This document shows positions 1 to 8,588 of a DNA stretch of 64,000 bases, in pieces. Location of the stretch: assembly GCA_022839995.1 (NCBI GenBank), contig JALHIN010000002.1, positions 1-64,000 of the forward strand, given 5' to 3'. This stretch comes from 79-D21 sp022839995 (lineage in GTDB: Bacteria > Synergistota > Synergistia > Synergistales > 79-D21). The position numbers and the translations under genes are program-made. A model generated the notes under the pieces. That model had not been told where the DNA came from, ran no database searches, and saw only the letters and a list, made by a program, of their open reading frames with translations. How positions within the stretch are numbered: position 1 is the first letter of the stretch; each line of letters opens with the position of its first letter.

Positions 1-47
1 GATGGTACTGCGGTCCTAACCGTGGGAGAGTAGATCGCCGCCGGAAA
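1..47 (+). rRNA. rrf: 5S ribosomal RNA, 3' end (partial)
   Basis: The first bases match the conserved 3' arm of bacterial 5S rRNA: a GATGGTACTG segment, then a GTGGGAGAGTAG-type segment, then a GCCGCC-type end. The 5' part lies outside the window, so an rRNA operon ends here. A strong terminator follows directly. The exact mature 3' end is uncertain by a few bases. Confidence 0.85.
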
Positions 48-62
48 CCTTCTTCAATTACG

Positions 63-100
63 AAGGGGAGTCTCCTACGAGACTCCCCTTCCTTCGTTTT
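63..100 (+). terminator. Intrinsic terminator of the rRNA operon
   Basis: A perfect 12-bp stem (63-74 with 79-90) closes a 4-nt CTAC loop and is followed by a T-rich tail ending in four T at 97-100. It sits just after the 5S gene and separates the rRNA operon from the pilus genes. Confidence 0.85.
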
Positions 101-115
101 AAATGACCCCGCCTG

Positions 116-144
116 TAGCATTTTTTCCTCCATTCATTTAAAAT
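116..144 (+). promoter_or_regulatory. Possible sigma70-type promoter for pilB
   Basis: TAGCAT (116-121) and TAAAAT (139-144) are separated by 17 bp in the gap between the rRNA terminator and pilB. The -10 is good and the -35 is weak. No other plausible promoter was seen in this gap. Confidence 0.35.
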
Positions 145-195
145 TGAAAAAACCGTTTAGTCATTCAACGCAGCAAGAGAGGGGAGGAACGACTC

Positions 196-1887
196 TTGGT
201 CGACAGCCCGAGCCCGCTCCGTCTTGGAGATCTCCTGGTGAACGCAGGAGCCATCACCGAAAAGCAGCTTCAGTCGGCCCTGATGGAACAGCAGCTCACG
301 AACCTTCGTCTCGGTGAAATTCTCATCAAGAACGGGTTCCTCACCGAGCGCCAGCTTGCCGAAGCCCTCAGCAACCAGCTGAAGCTTCCGTTGGTGACTC
401 TCGCCCGATATCGCCCGATGATCGAGGCCCTCCGCATGGTGCCCGAAAGCGTGGCACGCCGACTGGAACTCCTTCCCCTGGCTGTCCTCGACAACAACCG
501 ATTGTTCATCGCCATGGCGGATCCCCTGAACATCCTCGCCATCGACGAGATCCGGATGCTCACCGGCATGGAGGTCGAAGTCGGGGTGGCGATCCCCTCG
601 GAAATCCGGCGTGACATGGACAGCTTTTACAGCGTGAGGGGCAACGTCGACGACGCGATCGTGGAAATCGTCGACATGAGCGCGGCCGAGGAAATGAGAA
701 AGGACCTGGACGCCGCAGCGGAGGCCTCCATCGACGACGCCCCGGTGGTCAAGCTCGTCAACGGCCTTCTCGACCAGGCCGTGCGGGAGGCGGCCTCGGA
801 CCTGCACATCGAACCTTTCGAAAAGTCCTCGCGAGTCCGCTACCGCGTCGACGGCAACCTCTTCGATGCCCTCGACTTCCCGAGGAACCTCCACCCGGCG
901 GTCATCTCGCGCCTCAAGATCATGGCCAACATGGACATCTCGGAGAAGCGCCGTCCACAGGACGGCCGAATCCTCCTGAAGTTCCAGGAAAGGAAGGTCG
1001 ACCTGCGGGTCTCCTCCCTGCCGACGGTCTACGGCGAAAAGATGGTCATGCGCGTCCTGGACCAGGCCTCCAGCGCGGTCGGCCTGGAACGGATCGGCCT
1101 CCTAGAGGAGGACCGGTTGCTCCTGGACAGCATCATCAGCAAGCCCTACGGCATGATGCTGGTGACAGGCCCCACCGGAAGCGGGAAGTCGACGACCCTC
1201 TACTCGGTCCTGGAAAAGATCAACGACCCGGAATCCAACCTCATCACTGTCGAGGACCCGGTCGAGTACATGATCCCGGGAATCAACCAGGTGCAGATCA
1301 ACGAAAAGGCGGGGCTCACCTTCGCGGACGCCCTTCGGTCGATCCTGCGCCAGGACCCCGACAAGATCATGGTGGGAGAGATCCGGGACACGGAAACCGC
1401 CCAGCTGGCCGTCCGGGCAGCCCTGACGGGGCACCTGGTCCTGTCGACGCTTCACACCAACGACGCCCCGAGCGCCGTGATCCGGCTGAACGACATGGGC
1501 GTGGCCCCCTTCCTGATCTCCTCCTCGGTCATCGGCGTCATCGCCCAGCGGCTGGTTCGAAAGCTTTGCCCTGCCTGCAAGGAGGCTTTCGAGCCCGGCC
1601 CGAACCTCTGCAGGGAATACGGGATCCCCGAAGGCTCCCGGATCTACCGTGCCGTGGGCTGCGAGCAGTGCCGCTGGAGCGGGTACAAGGGACGGACCGC
1701 GGTGTTCCAGATCATGACGGTCAACGACGAGATCCGGAAACTGATTTCCGACCAGGCCCAGGCCCGGGACATCGAGGCGGCGGCCACCAGAAACGGGATG
1801 AAGACCTTGCGGGATGCCGGCCTCCTGAAAGTCCTGGAAGGGATCTCCAGCATGGAGGAAGTGCTCCAGGAAACGACGATCAACTGA
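196..1887 (+). CDS. pilB: Type IV pilus extension ATPase PilB
   Basis: Cytoplasmic hexameric ATPase that powers pilin polymerisation. The 563-aa protein has an N-terminal MshEN-type domain (about 1-150), a linker, and a GspE/PilB ATPase core with Walker A GPTGSGKSTT near residue 325, a Walker B/Asp-box region, and a His box around LSTLHTNDAPS. A tetracysteine zinc element (CPAC ... CEQC, about 457-492) is typical of PilB and absent from PilT. The start is TTG at 196, supported by GGGGAGG at 181-187. It is the first gene of the pilus locus and is followed by pilT and pilC. Confidence 0.95.
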   Translation: MVDSPSPLRLGDLLVNAGAITEKQLQSALMEQQLTNLRLGEILIKNGFLTERQLAEALSNQLKLPLVTLARYRPMIEALRMVPESVARRLELLPLAVLDNNRLFIAMADPLNILAIDEIRMLTGMEVEVGVAIPSEIRRDMDSFYSVRGNVDDAIVEIVDMSAAEEMRKDLDAAAEASIDDAPVVKLVNGLLDQAVREAASDLHIEPFEKSSRVRYRVDGNLFDALDFPRNLHPAVISRLKIMANMDISEKRRPQDGRILLKFQERKVDLRVSSLPTVYGEKMVMRVLDQASSAVGLERIGLLEEDRLLLDSIISKPYGMMLVTGPTGSGKSTTLYSVLEKINDPESNLITVEDPVEYMIPGINQVQINEKAGLTFADALRSILRQDPDKIMVGEIRDTETAQLAVRAALTGHLVLSTLHTNDAPSAVIRLNDMGVAPFLISSSVIGVIAQRLVRKLCPACKEAFEPGPNLCREYGIPEGSRIYRAVGCEQCRWSGYKGRTAVFQIMTVNDEIRKLISDQAQARDIEAAATRNGMKTLRDAGLLKVLEGISSMEEVLQETTIN

Positions 1888-1932
1888 TCCGATCCTTGCA
1901 TCACGGGATAGGAAGAAAAGGGGTGATGACCA

Positions 1933-3039
1933 GTGGCCTTTGAACAGAGCATTCACACCCTGCTGAACGAGGTGATCCGCAGAAACGCCAGCGACCTGCA
2001 CCTGAGCGTCAACCTGCCTCCCGCCCTGAGAATCGACGGCGACCTGCATTACATCGGCGGGCCTGCGACCCTCACCAACGAGGATATTCGTCGCATGGTC
2101 ACGGAGGTCCTGACGAGGCAGAAGCTGGCGCAATTCGAGGAAGAATGGGAACTGGACTTCAGCTTCACCTTCAAGATCCCCGGAGGGGATAGCGCCCGGT
2201 TCCGGGGAAACTGCTTCTTCGAGAGGGGCAGCCTCGCGGCGGCCTTCCGGATGATCCCCACGCAGGTGAGAAGCACTTCGCAGCTGATGCTCCCGAAGTG
2301 CCTCGACGAGATCGCGAACAAGCTAAGGGGAGTCTTCCTCGTGACGGGCCCGACGGGGTCCGGCAAGAGCACGACGCTCGCCGCCATCATCCAGCAGATC
2401 AACACCACGCGGCGGTGTCACGTCATCACGATCGAGGACCCGATCGAGTACCTGTTCAAATCGGAAAAGGCAATCATCCAGCAGCGCGAGGTGGGCCTCG
2501 ACACGCGCTCCTTTGCCAATTCCCTCAAGCGCGTCCTCAGGCAGGACCCCGACGTGATCATGATCGGAGAGATGCGGGACCTGGAGACCATCTCATCCGC
2601 CATCACCGCCGCGGAAACAGGCCACCTCGTCCTGACGACCCTCCACACTCCCGACGCGGTGCAGAGCATCGACCGCATCATCGACGTCTTCCCGCCCCAC
2701 CAGCAGCAGCAGGTGAGGATGCAGATCAGCCACGTCCTGATCGGCGTCTGCTACCAGCAGCTGATCCCCCTGATGGGCGGCGGAAGGATCGTGGCCACGG
2801 AGGTCCTTTTCGCGACCCCCGCTGTCCGGAACTGCATTCGGGAAGGGAAAACCGCCCAGATCCGCAGCATCATGCAGACCAGCGGGGGACAGAACATGCA
2901 CACGATGGACCAGGACCTCGCCCGGCTCGTCTGGGACGGTTTCCTGAGCACGGAGCAGGCGATGCAGTTCGCCCTCGACCCGAAAGAGCTGGAACGGATC
3001 CTCATGGACATGTCCCCGGCCTCGCGACAAATCCGTTAG
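1933..3039 (+). CDS. pilT: Type IV pilus retraction ATPase PilT
   Basis: Hexameric ATPase that depolymerises pili, giving twitching and DNA uptake. At 368 aa it has the usual PilT length, with Walker A GPTGSGKSTT near residue 139, an EDPIEYLF acidic motif, the GEMRDLET Walker B region and the LTTLHTPDAV His box. It lacks the tetracysteine motif of PilB. GTG at 1933 is preceded by an AAGGGGTGA ribosome site. It lies 45 nt after pilB and 18 nt before pilC, so the three are probably one transcript. Confidence 0.95.
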   Translation: MAFEQSIHTLLNEVIRRNASDLHLSVNLPPALRIDGDLHYIGGPATLTNEDIRRMVTEVLTRQKLAQFEEEWELDFSFTFKIPGGDSARFRGNCFFERGSLAAAFRMIPTQVRSTSQLMLPKCLDEIANKLRGVFLVTGPTGSGKSTTLAAIIQQINTTRRCHVITIEDPIEYLFKSEKAIIQQREVGLDTRSFANSLKRVLRQDPDVIMIGEMRDLETISSAITAAETGHLVLTTLHTPDAVQSIDRIIDVFPPHQQQQVRMQISHVLIGVCYQQLIPLMGGGRIVATEVLFATPAVRNCIREGKTAQIRSIMQTSGGQNMHTMDQDLARLVWDGFLSTEQAMQFALDPKELERILMDMSPASRQIR

Positions 3040-3057
3040 AGGGGGGAGGGAATCGGC

Positions 3058-4269
3058 ATGGATTTCCGCTACAAGGCCCGGAACGCAGAAGGAAAGATCG
3101 TCAAGGGAACTCACGCCGGCCAGTCCCAGTACCAGGTTGTGCAGTGGCTGAGAGAGCAAAACCTGGTCCCCATCAGTGTCCTCGAGAACCGGAAGGGCAC
3201 GAGCGTCCCGATCCTTGACCGCTTCCGGATGCACCTCGGAGTCAGCCTGAAGGACAAGGCCGTCCTCTTCCGGCAGCTGGCGACCCTCCTGGGGGCCGGG
3301 GTGGTCCTGGGCAACGCCCTTTCGGTCGTGAGCGACCAGACGAAGAACGTGCGGCTGGCCCATTCCATGAGAGAGGTCAAGCGGCTTGTCGACAGCGGGA
3401 ACTCCCTGAGTTCCGCCCTTCGGTCCAGGAAAGAATTTTCCTCCCTGATCTGCTCGATCATCGAAGCCGGGGAGGACGGGGGCATGCTGGACCGAAGCCT
3501 CGAGCGCGTGGCGACTTTCCTCGAACGCCAGGACGAACTGAGAAAAAAGATCATCTCGGCCGTCACCTACCCGGCGGTGGTCAGCCTGTTCGCCCTGCTC
3601 GTCCTGTGGATCCTCATCACCGTCATCGTGCCCAAGTTCGCCATGGCTTTCAAAAGCCTCAACGTCGAACTCCCGAAGATCACCACGCTGACCTTCCGGT
3701 TCGCAATCTGGCTCAACGAGAAATGGTACATCTTCACCGGGGGCGTTCTCGTCCTCGTCCTCCTTGTCCTCCTCATGAACCGTTACAGGAAAACGAAGCC
3801 CATGATGGACGCGATGAAGCTCAAGCTTCCCCTCGTAGGAGACATCTTCTACAAGAGCATCATGGCCCGAGCCCTGAGGACGCTTTCCTCCCTCCTGGAG
3901 GCAGGGATCCCCGTTCTGAACGCCCTCGAAATGGCCGCTGGGGTCGCAAACAACATCCCGGTGGAAAAGGCCTTCATGGGCCTTCGGGACGCAGCACGAA
4001 AGGGCAGGGGGCTAGGGGAGACCGCCAAGACGATGCCGATCTTCCCCCTGATGGTGGCCCAGATGATCGTCGTGGGAGAGGAAACGGGAAAGGTCGACGC
4101 CATGCTGAACAAGGTGGCGGACTGGTTCGAAAGCGAACTGGACGAGAAGATCAAGCGTCTGACCTCGATCCTCGAACCCGCCCTGATCATCGCCGTGGGC
4201 CTTGTCGTGGCCATGATCGCCTCGGCCATCTACCTTCCGATCGTCGGCGCGATCCAGGCCTTAATCTAG
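3058..4269 (+). CDS. pilC: Type IV pilus inner-membrane platform protein PilC
   Basis: Polytopic membrane protein that couples the PilB/PilT motors to pilin insertion. The 403-aa product carries two T2SF (GspF) domains, each followed by long hydrophobic helices, seen at about 170-205, 220-240 and 375-400. The N-terminal opening DFRYKARNAEGKIVKG is characteristic of the family. A purine-rich GAGGGGGGAGGG site lies just upstream of ATG 3058. It closes the pilB-pilT-pilC set. Confidence 0.95.
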   Translation: MDFRYKARNAEGKIVKGTHAGQSQYQVVQWLREQNLVPISVLENRKGTSVPILDRFRMHLGVSLKDKAVLFRQLATLLGAGVVLGNALSVVSDQTKNVRLAHSMREVKRLVDSGNSLSSALRSRKEFSSLICSIIEAGEDGGMLDRSLERVATFLERQDELRKKIISAVTYPAVVSLFALLVLWILITVIVPKFAMAFKSLNVELPKITTLTFRFAIWLNEKWYIFTGGVLVLVLLVLLMNRYRKTKPMMDAMKLKLPLVGDIFYKSIMARALRTLSSLLEAGIPVLNALEMAAGVANNIPVEKAFMGLRDAARKGRGLGETAKTMPIFPLMVAQMIVVGEETGKVDAMLNKVADWFESELDEKIKRLTSILEPALIIAVGLVVAMIASAIYLPIVGAIQALI

Positions 4270-4299
4270 AAATCTCTTTCGTAGTGATTTCAAAGGGAC

Positions 4300-4328
4300 T
4301 CGACAAACTGGAACCGGAGTGATAGGAT
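4300..4328 (+). promoter_or_regulatory. Candidate promoter for pilA
   Basis: TCGACA (4300-4305) and TAGGAT (4323-4328) are 17 bp apart in the 208-bp gap between pilC and pilA. A separate pilA promoter is expected because the major pilin is needed in large excess. The implied leader is about 140 nt. I saw no recognisable riboswitch fold in it. Confidence 0.4.
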
Positions 4329-4477
4329 AACTTCGTTCATTGCTTTAGCGGCACGAAACGGCCGTCGGGTATCGCGTCTTTATCCTGCGGGTTATTATGC
4401 CGGGAGGTGGAAAAAACAAAGAAGCGGTGTGAAGTTGTCGCGAAGATTTTCAATAAATAAAGGAGGCGAAACGAACA

Positions 4478-4954
4478 ATGAAGAAGTTTCTTCTGAAGAA
4501 CCGCAAGGCAAAGGGCTTCACCCTCGTCGAACTCCTCATCGTCCTGATCATCATCGGTATCCTCGCCGGAGCCCTGCTGCTGGTCGCCGGAGCCGGAACG
4601 GACAAGGCCAACGCCACGAAGATCGTGAGCAACATGCGGAGTGCGAAGGCAGCTGCCCTGATGGTGTATGCAGATAACAACGGTGGATGGAATTGGGTCG
4701 TTAACTCTCAAGATCTTTATAAGAAATATATGGATAAGGGGACTGCAACAGATAAGATTACTATCGTTAGCAAAGACAATGACATTTGGGTTTACTATAA
4801 CGACGCTAGCGGGGATACGACGATTACTACCGGTGTGGCGGAAAAATTGATACAATTAAAAGATACTGGGGTGCCTCTTTACAAAACTACAACCGCAACT
4901 TCACCTGATTATGATGGAGGCGGAAACGTTTACATGCCTTTGACGAGTAATTAG
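4478..4954 (+). CDS. pilA: Type IV pilin (PilA-like prepilin)
   Basis: A 158-aa prepilin with a short basic leader, a KG/FTLVELL processing site (cleavage after Gly13) and a hydrophobic helix, followed by a small globular domain. Glu5 of the mature protein is present. The ribosome site is AGGAGGCG, 9 nt before ATG 4478. The first third has the GC content of its surroundings, while from about 4665 to the stop it drops to about 41% by hand count, with AT-ending codons. This suggests that the surface-exposed domain was exchanged by recombination. It is probably the major pilin because it is alone between a promoter and a strong terminator. Confidence 0.9.
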   Translation: MKKFLLKNRKAKGFTLVELLIVLIIIGILAGALLLVAGAGTDKANATKIVSNMRSAKAAALMVYADNNGGWNWVVNSQDLYKKYMDKGTATDKITIVSKDNDIWVYYNDASGDTTITTGVAEKLIQLKDTGVPLYKTTTATSPDYDGGGNVYMPLTSN

Positions 4955-4975
4955 ATTTACTAGTGAACTTTTTAA

Positions 4976-5016
4976 AGACAGGGCCTCCAACGGATTTTGG
5001 AGGCCCTGTCTTTTTA
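4976..5016 (+). terminator. Intrinsic terminator of pilA
   Basis: A perfect 15-bp stem (4976-4990 with 4997-5011) with a 6-nt loop is followed by a T tract. It lies 21 nt after the pilA stop and isolates pilA from the downstream minor pilins. Confidence 0.9.
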
Positions 5017-5316
5017 TTATGTGAGCGGCTCCCTATCTGGCACCCGTATTAGGATTGTGCTATGCCCCTCTGCAATTGGCACAACTTACGCCCTAATTTC
5101 CTGAACCATGTCAAAAAAACAGGCGGCTTCAATGCCGCTTCCCCATTCCTGCAATCGAGACGCGTTCCGGGTAAAGTCCTGATGGTATCCCGGATTGCCG
5201 GAGGAACGGGATTTTGAAGTTTTTATCTTGTTCTTCATTTAATCTTACCTCGGGGTAGAGTGGTACCCTTCTTAATCAAGGGAACGAACACCTACAACAA
5301 GGGACGATGACCGTGA
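5017..5316. other. 300-bp intergenic region between pilA and the minor pilins
   Basis: No gene was found here. It contains a small hairpin (5123-5127 with 5134-5138) which, read on the minus strand, is followed by seven T (5119-5113). This looks like a minus-strand terminator although no minus-strand gene is nearby. A GG-N10-GC element (5078-5091) resembles a sigma54 -24/-12 site, and a candidate sigma70 promoter lies near the end. The region may hold the remnant of a lost gene. Confidence 0.5.
5214..5243 (+). promoter_or_regulatory. Candidate promoter for the minor pilin genes
   Basis: TTGAAG (5214-5219) and TTTAAT (5238-5243) are separated by 18 bp, about 70 bp before the start of the PilW-like gene. 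The strong terminator after pilA makes a separate promoter likely here. Confidence 0.4.
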
Positions 5317-6216
5317 TTGCTCACCAAGGGGAAGAGGTACGACGCGTTTACGCTCGTTGAACTGCTCTGTTCTCTCCTTCTCTGCACCGTCATCGCGGGA
5401 GCGGCGATCGGGGTCCTTTCCGGCTGTATCCAGTCCTACGAAAGAGTCCTTGCCCTTGCCGAGGCCCGCAGGCGGGGGCAGAGTGTCCTGCAGATCCTCC
5501 GCCTTCCGGTCGAAAACGCGTCTCTCGGACTGCCCACGAAAGCGGAGGAGTTCATCGCTTCCCTTTCGGTCGGCAAGGCTGCCCTGGCCGCTGTGAACGG
5601 ATGGGAGGGACCCGTTTCCGTGGCGGGAGGAGAACTTCGTTTGCTTTATGCCGTTCCCACGACGATCGTTAACGAAGGCCTAGCGGCGGAAACGTCCTCG
5701 TCCCAGGACCGGGCCGTGAAGCTTTCAGTTCCGGTCACGGACGGCCAGGTTCAGGCCTTCAGGGGATTCGGGTCGACTGTGACGAAGTCCTGGGTCCTCT
5801 TCCCCCCTTCCGGTGTCCCTTTCCTGGTGAAGGGGCTCTCGAACCGGACCCTTTCGGTCCGTTCTTCGATTTCTTCGTGTATCTTTCACAACGCCCGCCT
5901 TCACTACCTGCGCGGCATCCGGGCCAGGGTGGTTGTCGTCCCCGGGCAGGAACCGGCCTTCTGCACGGAAGACGTGACGTCCGGTTCCGGCCTCCAGGAA
6001 CGGGTCCTGGGGATCGCCGGTTTCCTTCCGTCTTTCGATGCCGTCAACCGGACGTTGACCCTAACGGTCCTTTCCCGCGGGGGAAGGCGCCACCCGGACG
6101 CGGTTTCCCCGGCCAGCCTTCCGGGATGGCCCGAGCCAATCGAGGACGAGGACCGCGCCTACGTGCTGAGCGTCACAAGCAGGACCTGGCGGATCCGAAA
6201 CGGGACCGAACCGTGA
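5317..6216 (+). CDS. PilW-like minor prepilin
   Basis: A 299-aa protein with a class III signal: a short basic leader, then DA/FTLVELL and a hydrophobic helix rich in Leu, Cys and Ala. The residue before the cut is Ala instead of the usual Gly. The rest has no motif I recognise. The long helix followed by a repeat of charged residues and QSVLQILR resembles PilW/PilJ minor pilins, which prime pilus assembly. The only in-frame start is TTG 5317, with a weak AAGGGA site about 12 nt upstream. It overlaps the next gene by 4 nt. Confidence 0.7.
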   Translation: MLTKGKRYDAFTLVELLCSLLLCTVIAGAAIGVLSGCIQSYERVLALAEARRRGQSVLQILRLPVENASLGLPTKAEEFIASLSVGKAALAAVNGWEGPVSVAGGELRLLYAVPTTIVNEGLAAETSSSQDRAVKLSVPVTDGQVQAFRGFGSTVTKSWVLFPPSGVPFLVKGLSNRTLSVRSSISSCIFHNARLHYLRGIRARVVVVPGQEPAFCTEDVTSGSGLQERVLGIAGFLPSFDAVNRTLTLTVLSRGGRRHPDAVSPASLPGWPEPIEDEDRAYVLSVTSRTWRIRNGTEP

Positions 6217-7493
6217 AGGGCAAACCGAAGGGCAGGGGGATGATCCTGCCTCTCCTTCTCGTGGTTCTCTTCCTCGGGGCCCTCCTGGCCGGGCTGGCCC
6301 TGGAAGAGGCCCAATCGACGGCAGGTCTCTCGGAACTCCACCAGGAGCAGTTGACCTGTTCCTGCGAGGGGGTTTCCGTGGTCAACCGCGGGGAAGCCTG
6401 GATTCTAGGCCAGATGGAAAAGGACGGGGTACTCCCTCGCTGGCTGAACGGCAAACCGTTCGAAGACGGGCTTCCCGGGGACGGGGTCCTCGGGGGAAGG
6501 GGGAATCTCCTCCTTTACCGGGAAGAGTCCGCACAGGGGCCCTTGTCCTGTACGCTTGAAATCTACGACCTGGACTACAGGACCGCAGACCCGCTCATGG
6601 GAGACCCTTCCCTTCCGCCGTCGTACTTCGATTTCTACTCCCTTCACGGCGGAACCGAGTTTTCGGACGGCCCCGCACTCGACCGCCTTTCCGCGATCGG
6701 GGACGTTTCTCTTTCCGACGGGGCTTCCCTTCAAGCCGAAAACGGAGCGTGCCTCCTTTCGGGAAACGGGCAGGCTTTCCTCGTCTTCGGGGAGGATGTC
6801 CAGGGAAACTCGCTCGCGGGGTCCAACGGTGAGGTGATCGTCCGTTTCCGCCTTACCGGTTCGCCAGGGAACCTTCCCGCGGGATTCGAAATCGGTTTTC
6901 GCCTCGCTCCCGCGGGGCACGACCCGGAGAACGCCTTCCGGTCCGGCTTTTCCGCCGCGTTCTCGGTGGAGGACGATTCCCGGCCGGAAAACCGGGACCG
7001 CCTCCTCCTCAAGCAAAACGCGGTCGAACCCGACGGGTCAGACCGGATCCTGGCCTGCATGCCGTTCCCTTCCTGCCGCAGTTCGAACCCTTTCGACCAG
7101 GAGAGGTACGCGGCCTACCTCGCAGGCCCTCACGAGCTTCGCATCCGCTTTGAACCCGAAGGGGTCACGGTGGTCCTCGACCCCGGAGAGGCCTCCCTGG
7201 AAAAGCGTCTTTCGGTCTCCGTCGGGGCAGTATCCGACCCGTCGAAGAAACCCCTCTTCGCCGGCCTTCGGTTTCGGGGCGGAAGCGGGGGCGGTCTTAC
7301 CCTCCTTTCCCTGCGCGTCCACCCCGCCGACGAACAGGGGTATTTCCCCGAATGCAGGAAAACGGGGTTCTACCTGATCCGTGCGGAGGCTTCGGGGCCC
7401 CGGTTTCGCCAGGTGTACGAAACGATCGTTTCCGCGGACCCCGGTTCGAAACAGGTCGAACGACTGTCCTGGACCGCACTTCCCTTTTTCTGA
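6213..7493 (+). CDS. PilX-like pilus assembly protein with a large beta-rich domain
   Basis: GTG 6213 overlaps the upstream stop by 4 nt and gives 426 aa; ATG 6240, with a better ribosome site, is an alternative. The N-terminus is basic (KGKPKGRG) then strongly hydrophobic (about 10-32), without an FTLVE motif, as in PilX-type proteins. Residues from about 205 onward read like a jelly-roll, concanavalin-like domain (HELRIRFEPEGVTVVLDPG, then FAGLRFRGG). Placed after a PilW-like gene, it may be a tip or priming component that binds a ligand. The domain assignment is by eye only. Confidence 0.6.
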   Translation: MKGKPKGRGMILPLLLVVLFLGALLAGLALEEAQSTAGLSELHQEQLTCSCEGVSVVNRGEAWILGQMEKDGVLPRWLNGKPFEDGLPGDGVLGGRGNLLLYREESAQGPLSCTLEIYDLDYRTADPLMGDPSLPPSYFDFYSLHGGTEFSDGPALDRLSAIGDVSLSDGASLQAENGACLLSGNGQAFLVFGEDVQGNSLAGSNGEVIVRFRLTGSPGNLPAGFEIGFRLAPAGHDPENAFRSGFSAAFSVEDDSRPENRDRLLLKQNAVEPDGSDRILACMPFPSCRSSNPFDQERYAAYLAGPHELRIRFEPEGVTVVLDPGEASLEKRLSVSVGAVSDPSKKPLFAGLRFRGGSGGGLTLLSLRVHPADEQGYFPECRKTGFYLIRAEASGPRFRQVYETIVSADPGSKQVERLSWTALPFF

Positions 7494-7525
7494 ACCCCAC
7501 TCGGATATTTCACCGCTTTAAGGAC

Positions 7526-7554
7526 TTGCATTTTCCGGACCACGCGACAATAAT
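7526..7554 (+). promoter_or_regulatory. Promoter for pilMNOPQ
   Basis: TTGCAT (7526-7531) and AATAAT (7549-7554) are separated by 17 bp in a locally AT-rich stretch between the PilX-like gene and pilM. The contrast with the GC-rich surroundings supports a promoter. Confidence 0.55.
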
Positions 7555-7640
7555 ATATTTGATCTCGGTTAGAGTTTTGTGCTTTTTTTCATTTTTCTGC
7601 CCCGTGAAAAACAACCTTTGACCCCTGGGGTGGTGATGGT

Positions 7641-8588
7641 ATGGCTTCAGCCTTCTTCAGATCATCCGCACCGATGGCAGGTTTGTCCTTCGAAAGCGGA
7701 GTCATCCGGTACGTCGAGCTGGAAGGGGGGATCGGAAATCTCAAACTGGTTCGCAAGGGAGAAATTTCAACCGAAACGGGCGTGATCCAGCAGGACATGG
7801 TTTCGGATTACGCTGCCCTCGAACAGTCCTTGAACAGCCTGAAATCGCAGATCGGCGGGCATTGGCCCCGCCAGGCCGTGATCGGGATTCCCCCGCGGGA
7901 CGTCCTGATCCGCGTCGTGGAGCTTCCCAGCATGCCGACCCAGGATGCCAGGGAAGCCTTCAAGTGGGAGTTCGACAAGTACTTCCCCTTCTCCAGCCTC
8001 GAGGCCACGTTCGACCTGGCCCCGGTCATTCTCCCGTCTACGGAGGAAGGGAGCGACAAGTCCAGGTTCATCGTAGCCGCAACCCGGACGCGGACGATCG
8101 ACCGGATCGTGGAGACGGCAAAGCGGGCGGGCCTGACCGCCGGGCCCGTCGAACCGACGAACCTGGCCATCTACCGCTCGGCCGTCGGCCCTCTTCCTCC
8201 TTCCGAGTCCGGGCACCTGCTGGTTTCCATCGGCAGGGAAAGCACCCAGGTCATCATGGGATACCGGGGAGACGGTTTCCTCTACCGGACCTTCCTCGTG
8301 GGAGGTGCCGGGAAGACGCCTTCCGCGGACGCGTTCAGCGCCATCGTCCGGGAGGCGGTGTCCACGATCGCCTACACCCGCAGCCAGTACAGGAACCTCA
8401 ATATCGACCGGATCTTCCTCTCAGGGGAATTCGGCCGAACGGAAGGGTTGCCCGAACAGCTCGAACAGGCATCGGGCCTGCCTGTTTCCGTCCTTAACCC
8501 CTGGGATACGTGGGGCATCCCCGCGGGTACGGAATCTCCTGCGGGCTATGACGCCGCGATCGGCCTTGCACTGAGGGATGTCCTATGA
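7641..8588 (+). CDS. pilM: Type IV pilus assembly protein PilM
   Basis: Actin-like cytoplasmic protein of the pilus alignment complex that binds the N-terminus of PilN. The 315-aa sequence shows the PilM opening AGLSFESGVIRYVELEGG (nucleotide-binding loop 1), the VVELPSMP segment, the DLAPVIL region and the VSIGRESTQVIMGYRGDGFLYRTFLVGG second phosphate loop (near residue 195). It starts the pilMNOPQ set and overlaps pilN by 4 nt. Confidence 0.93.
   Translation: MASAFFRSSAPMAGLSFESGVIRYVELEGGIGNLKLVRKGEISTETGVIQQDMVSDYAALEQSLNSLKSQIGGHWPRQAVIGIPPRDVLIRVVELPSMPTQDAREAFKWEFDKYFPFSSLEATFDLAPVILPSTEEGSDKSRFIVAATRTRTIDRIVETAKRAGLTAGPVEPTNLAIYRSAVGPLPPSESGHLLVSIGRESTQVIMGYRGDGFLYRTFLVGGAGKTPSADAFSAIVREAVSTIAYTRSQYRNLNIDRIFLSGEFGRTEGLPEQLEQASGLPVSVLNPWDTWGIPAGTESPAGYDAAIGLALRDVL

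Noticed and set aside
4330..4477. Cyclic-di-GMP riboswitch in the pilA leader.
   Set aside because: The region has some G-rich segments but no match to the conserved core of either known class.
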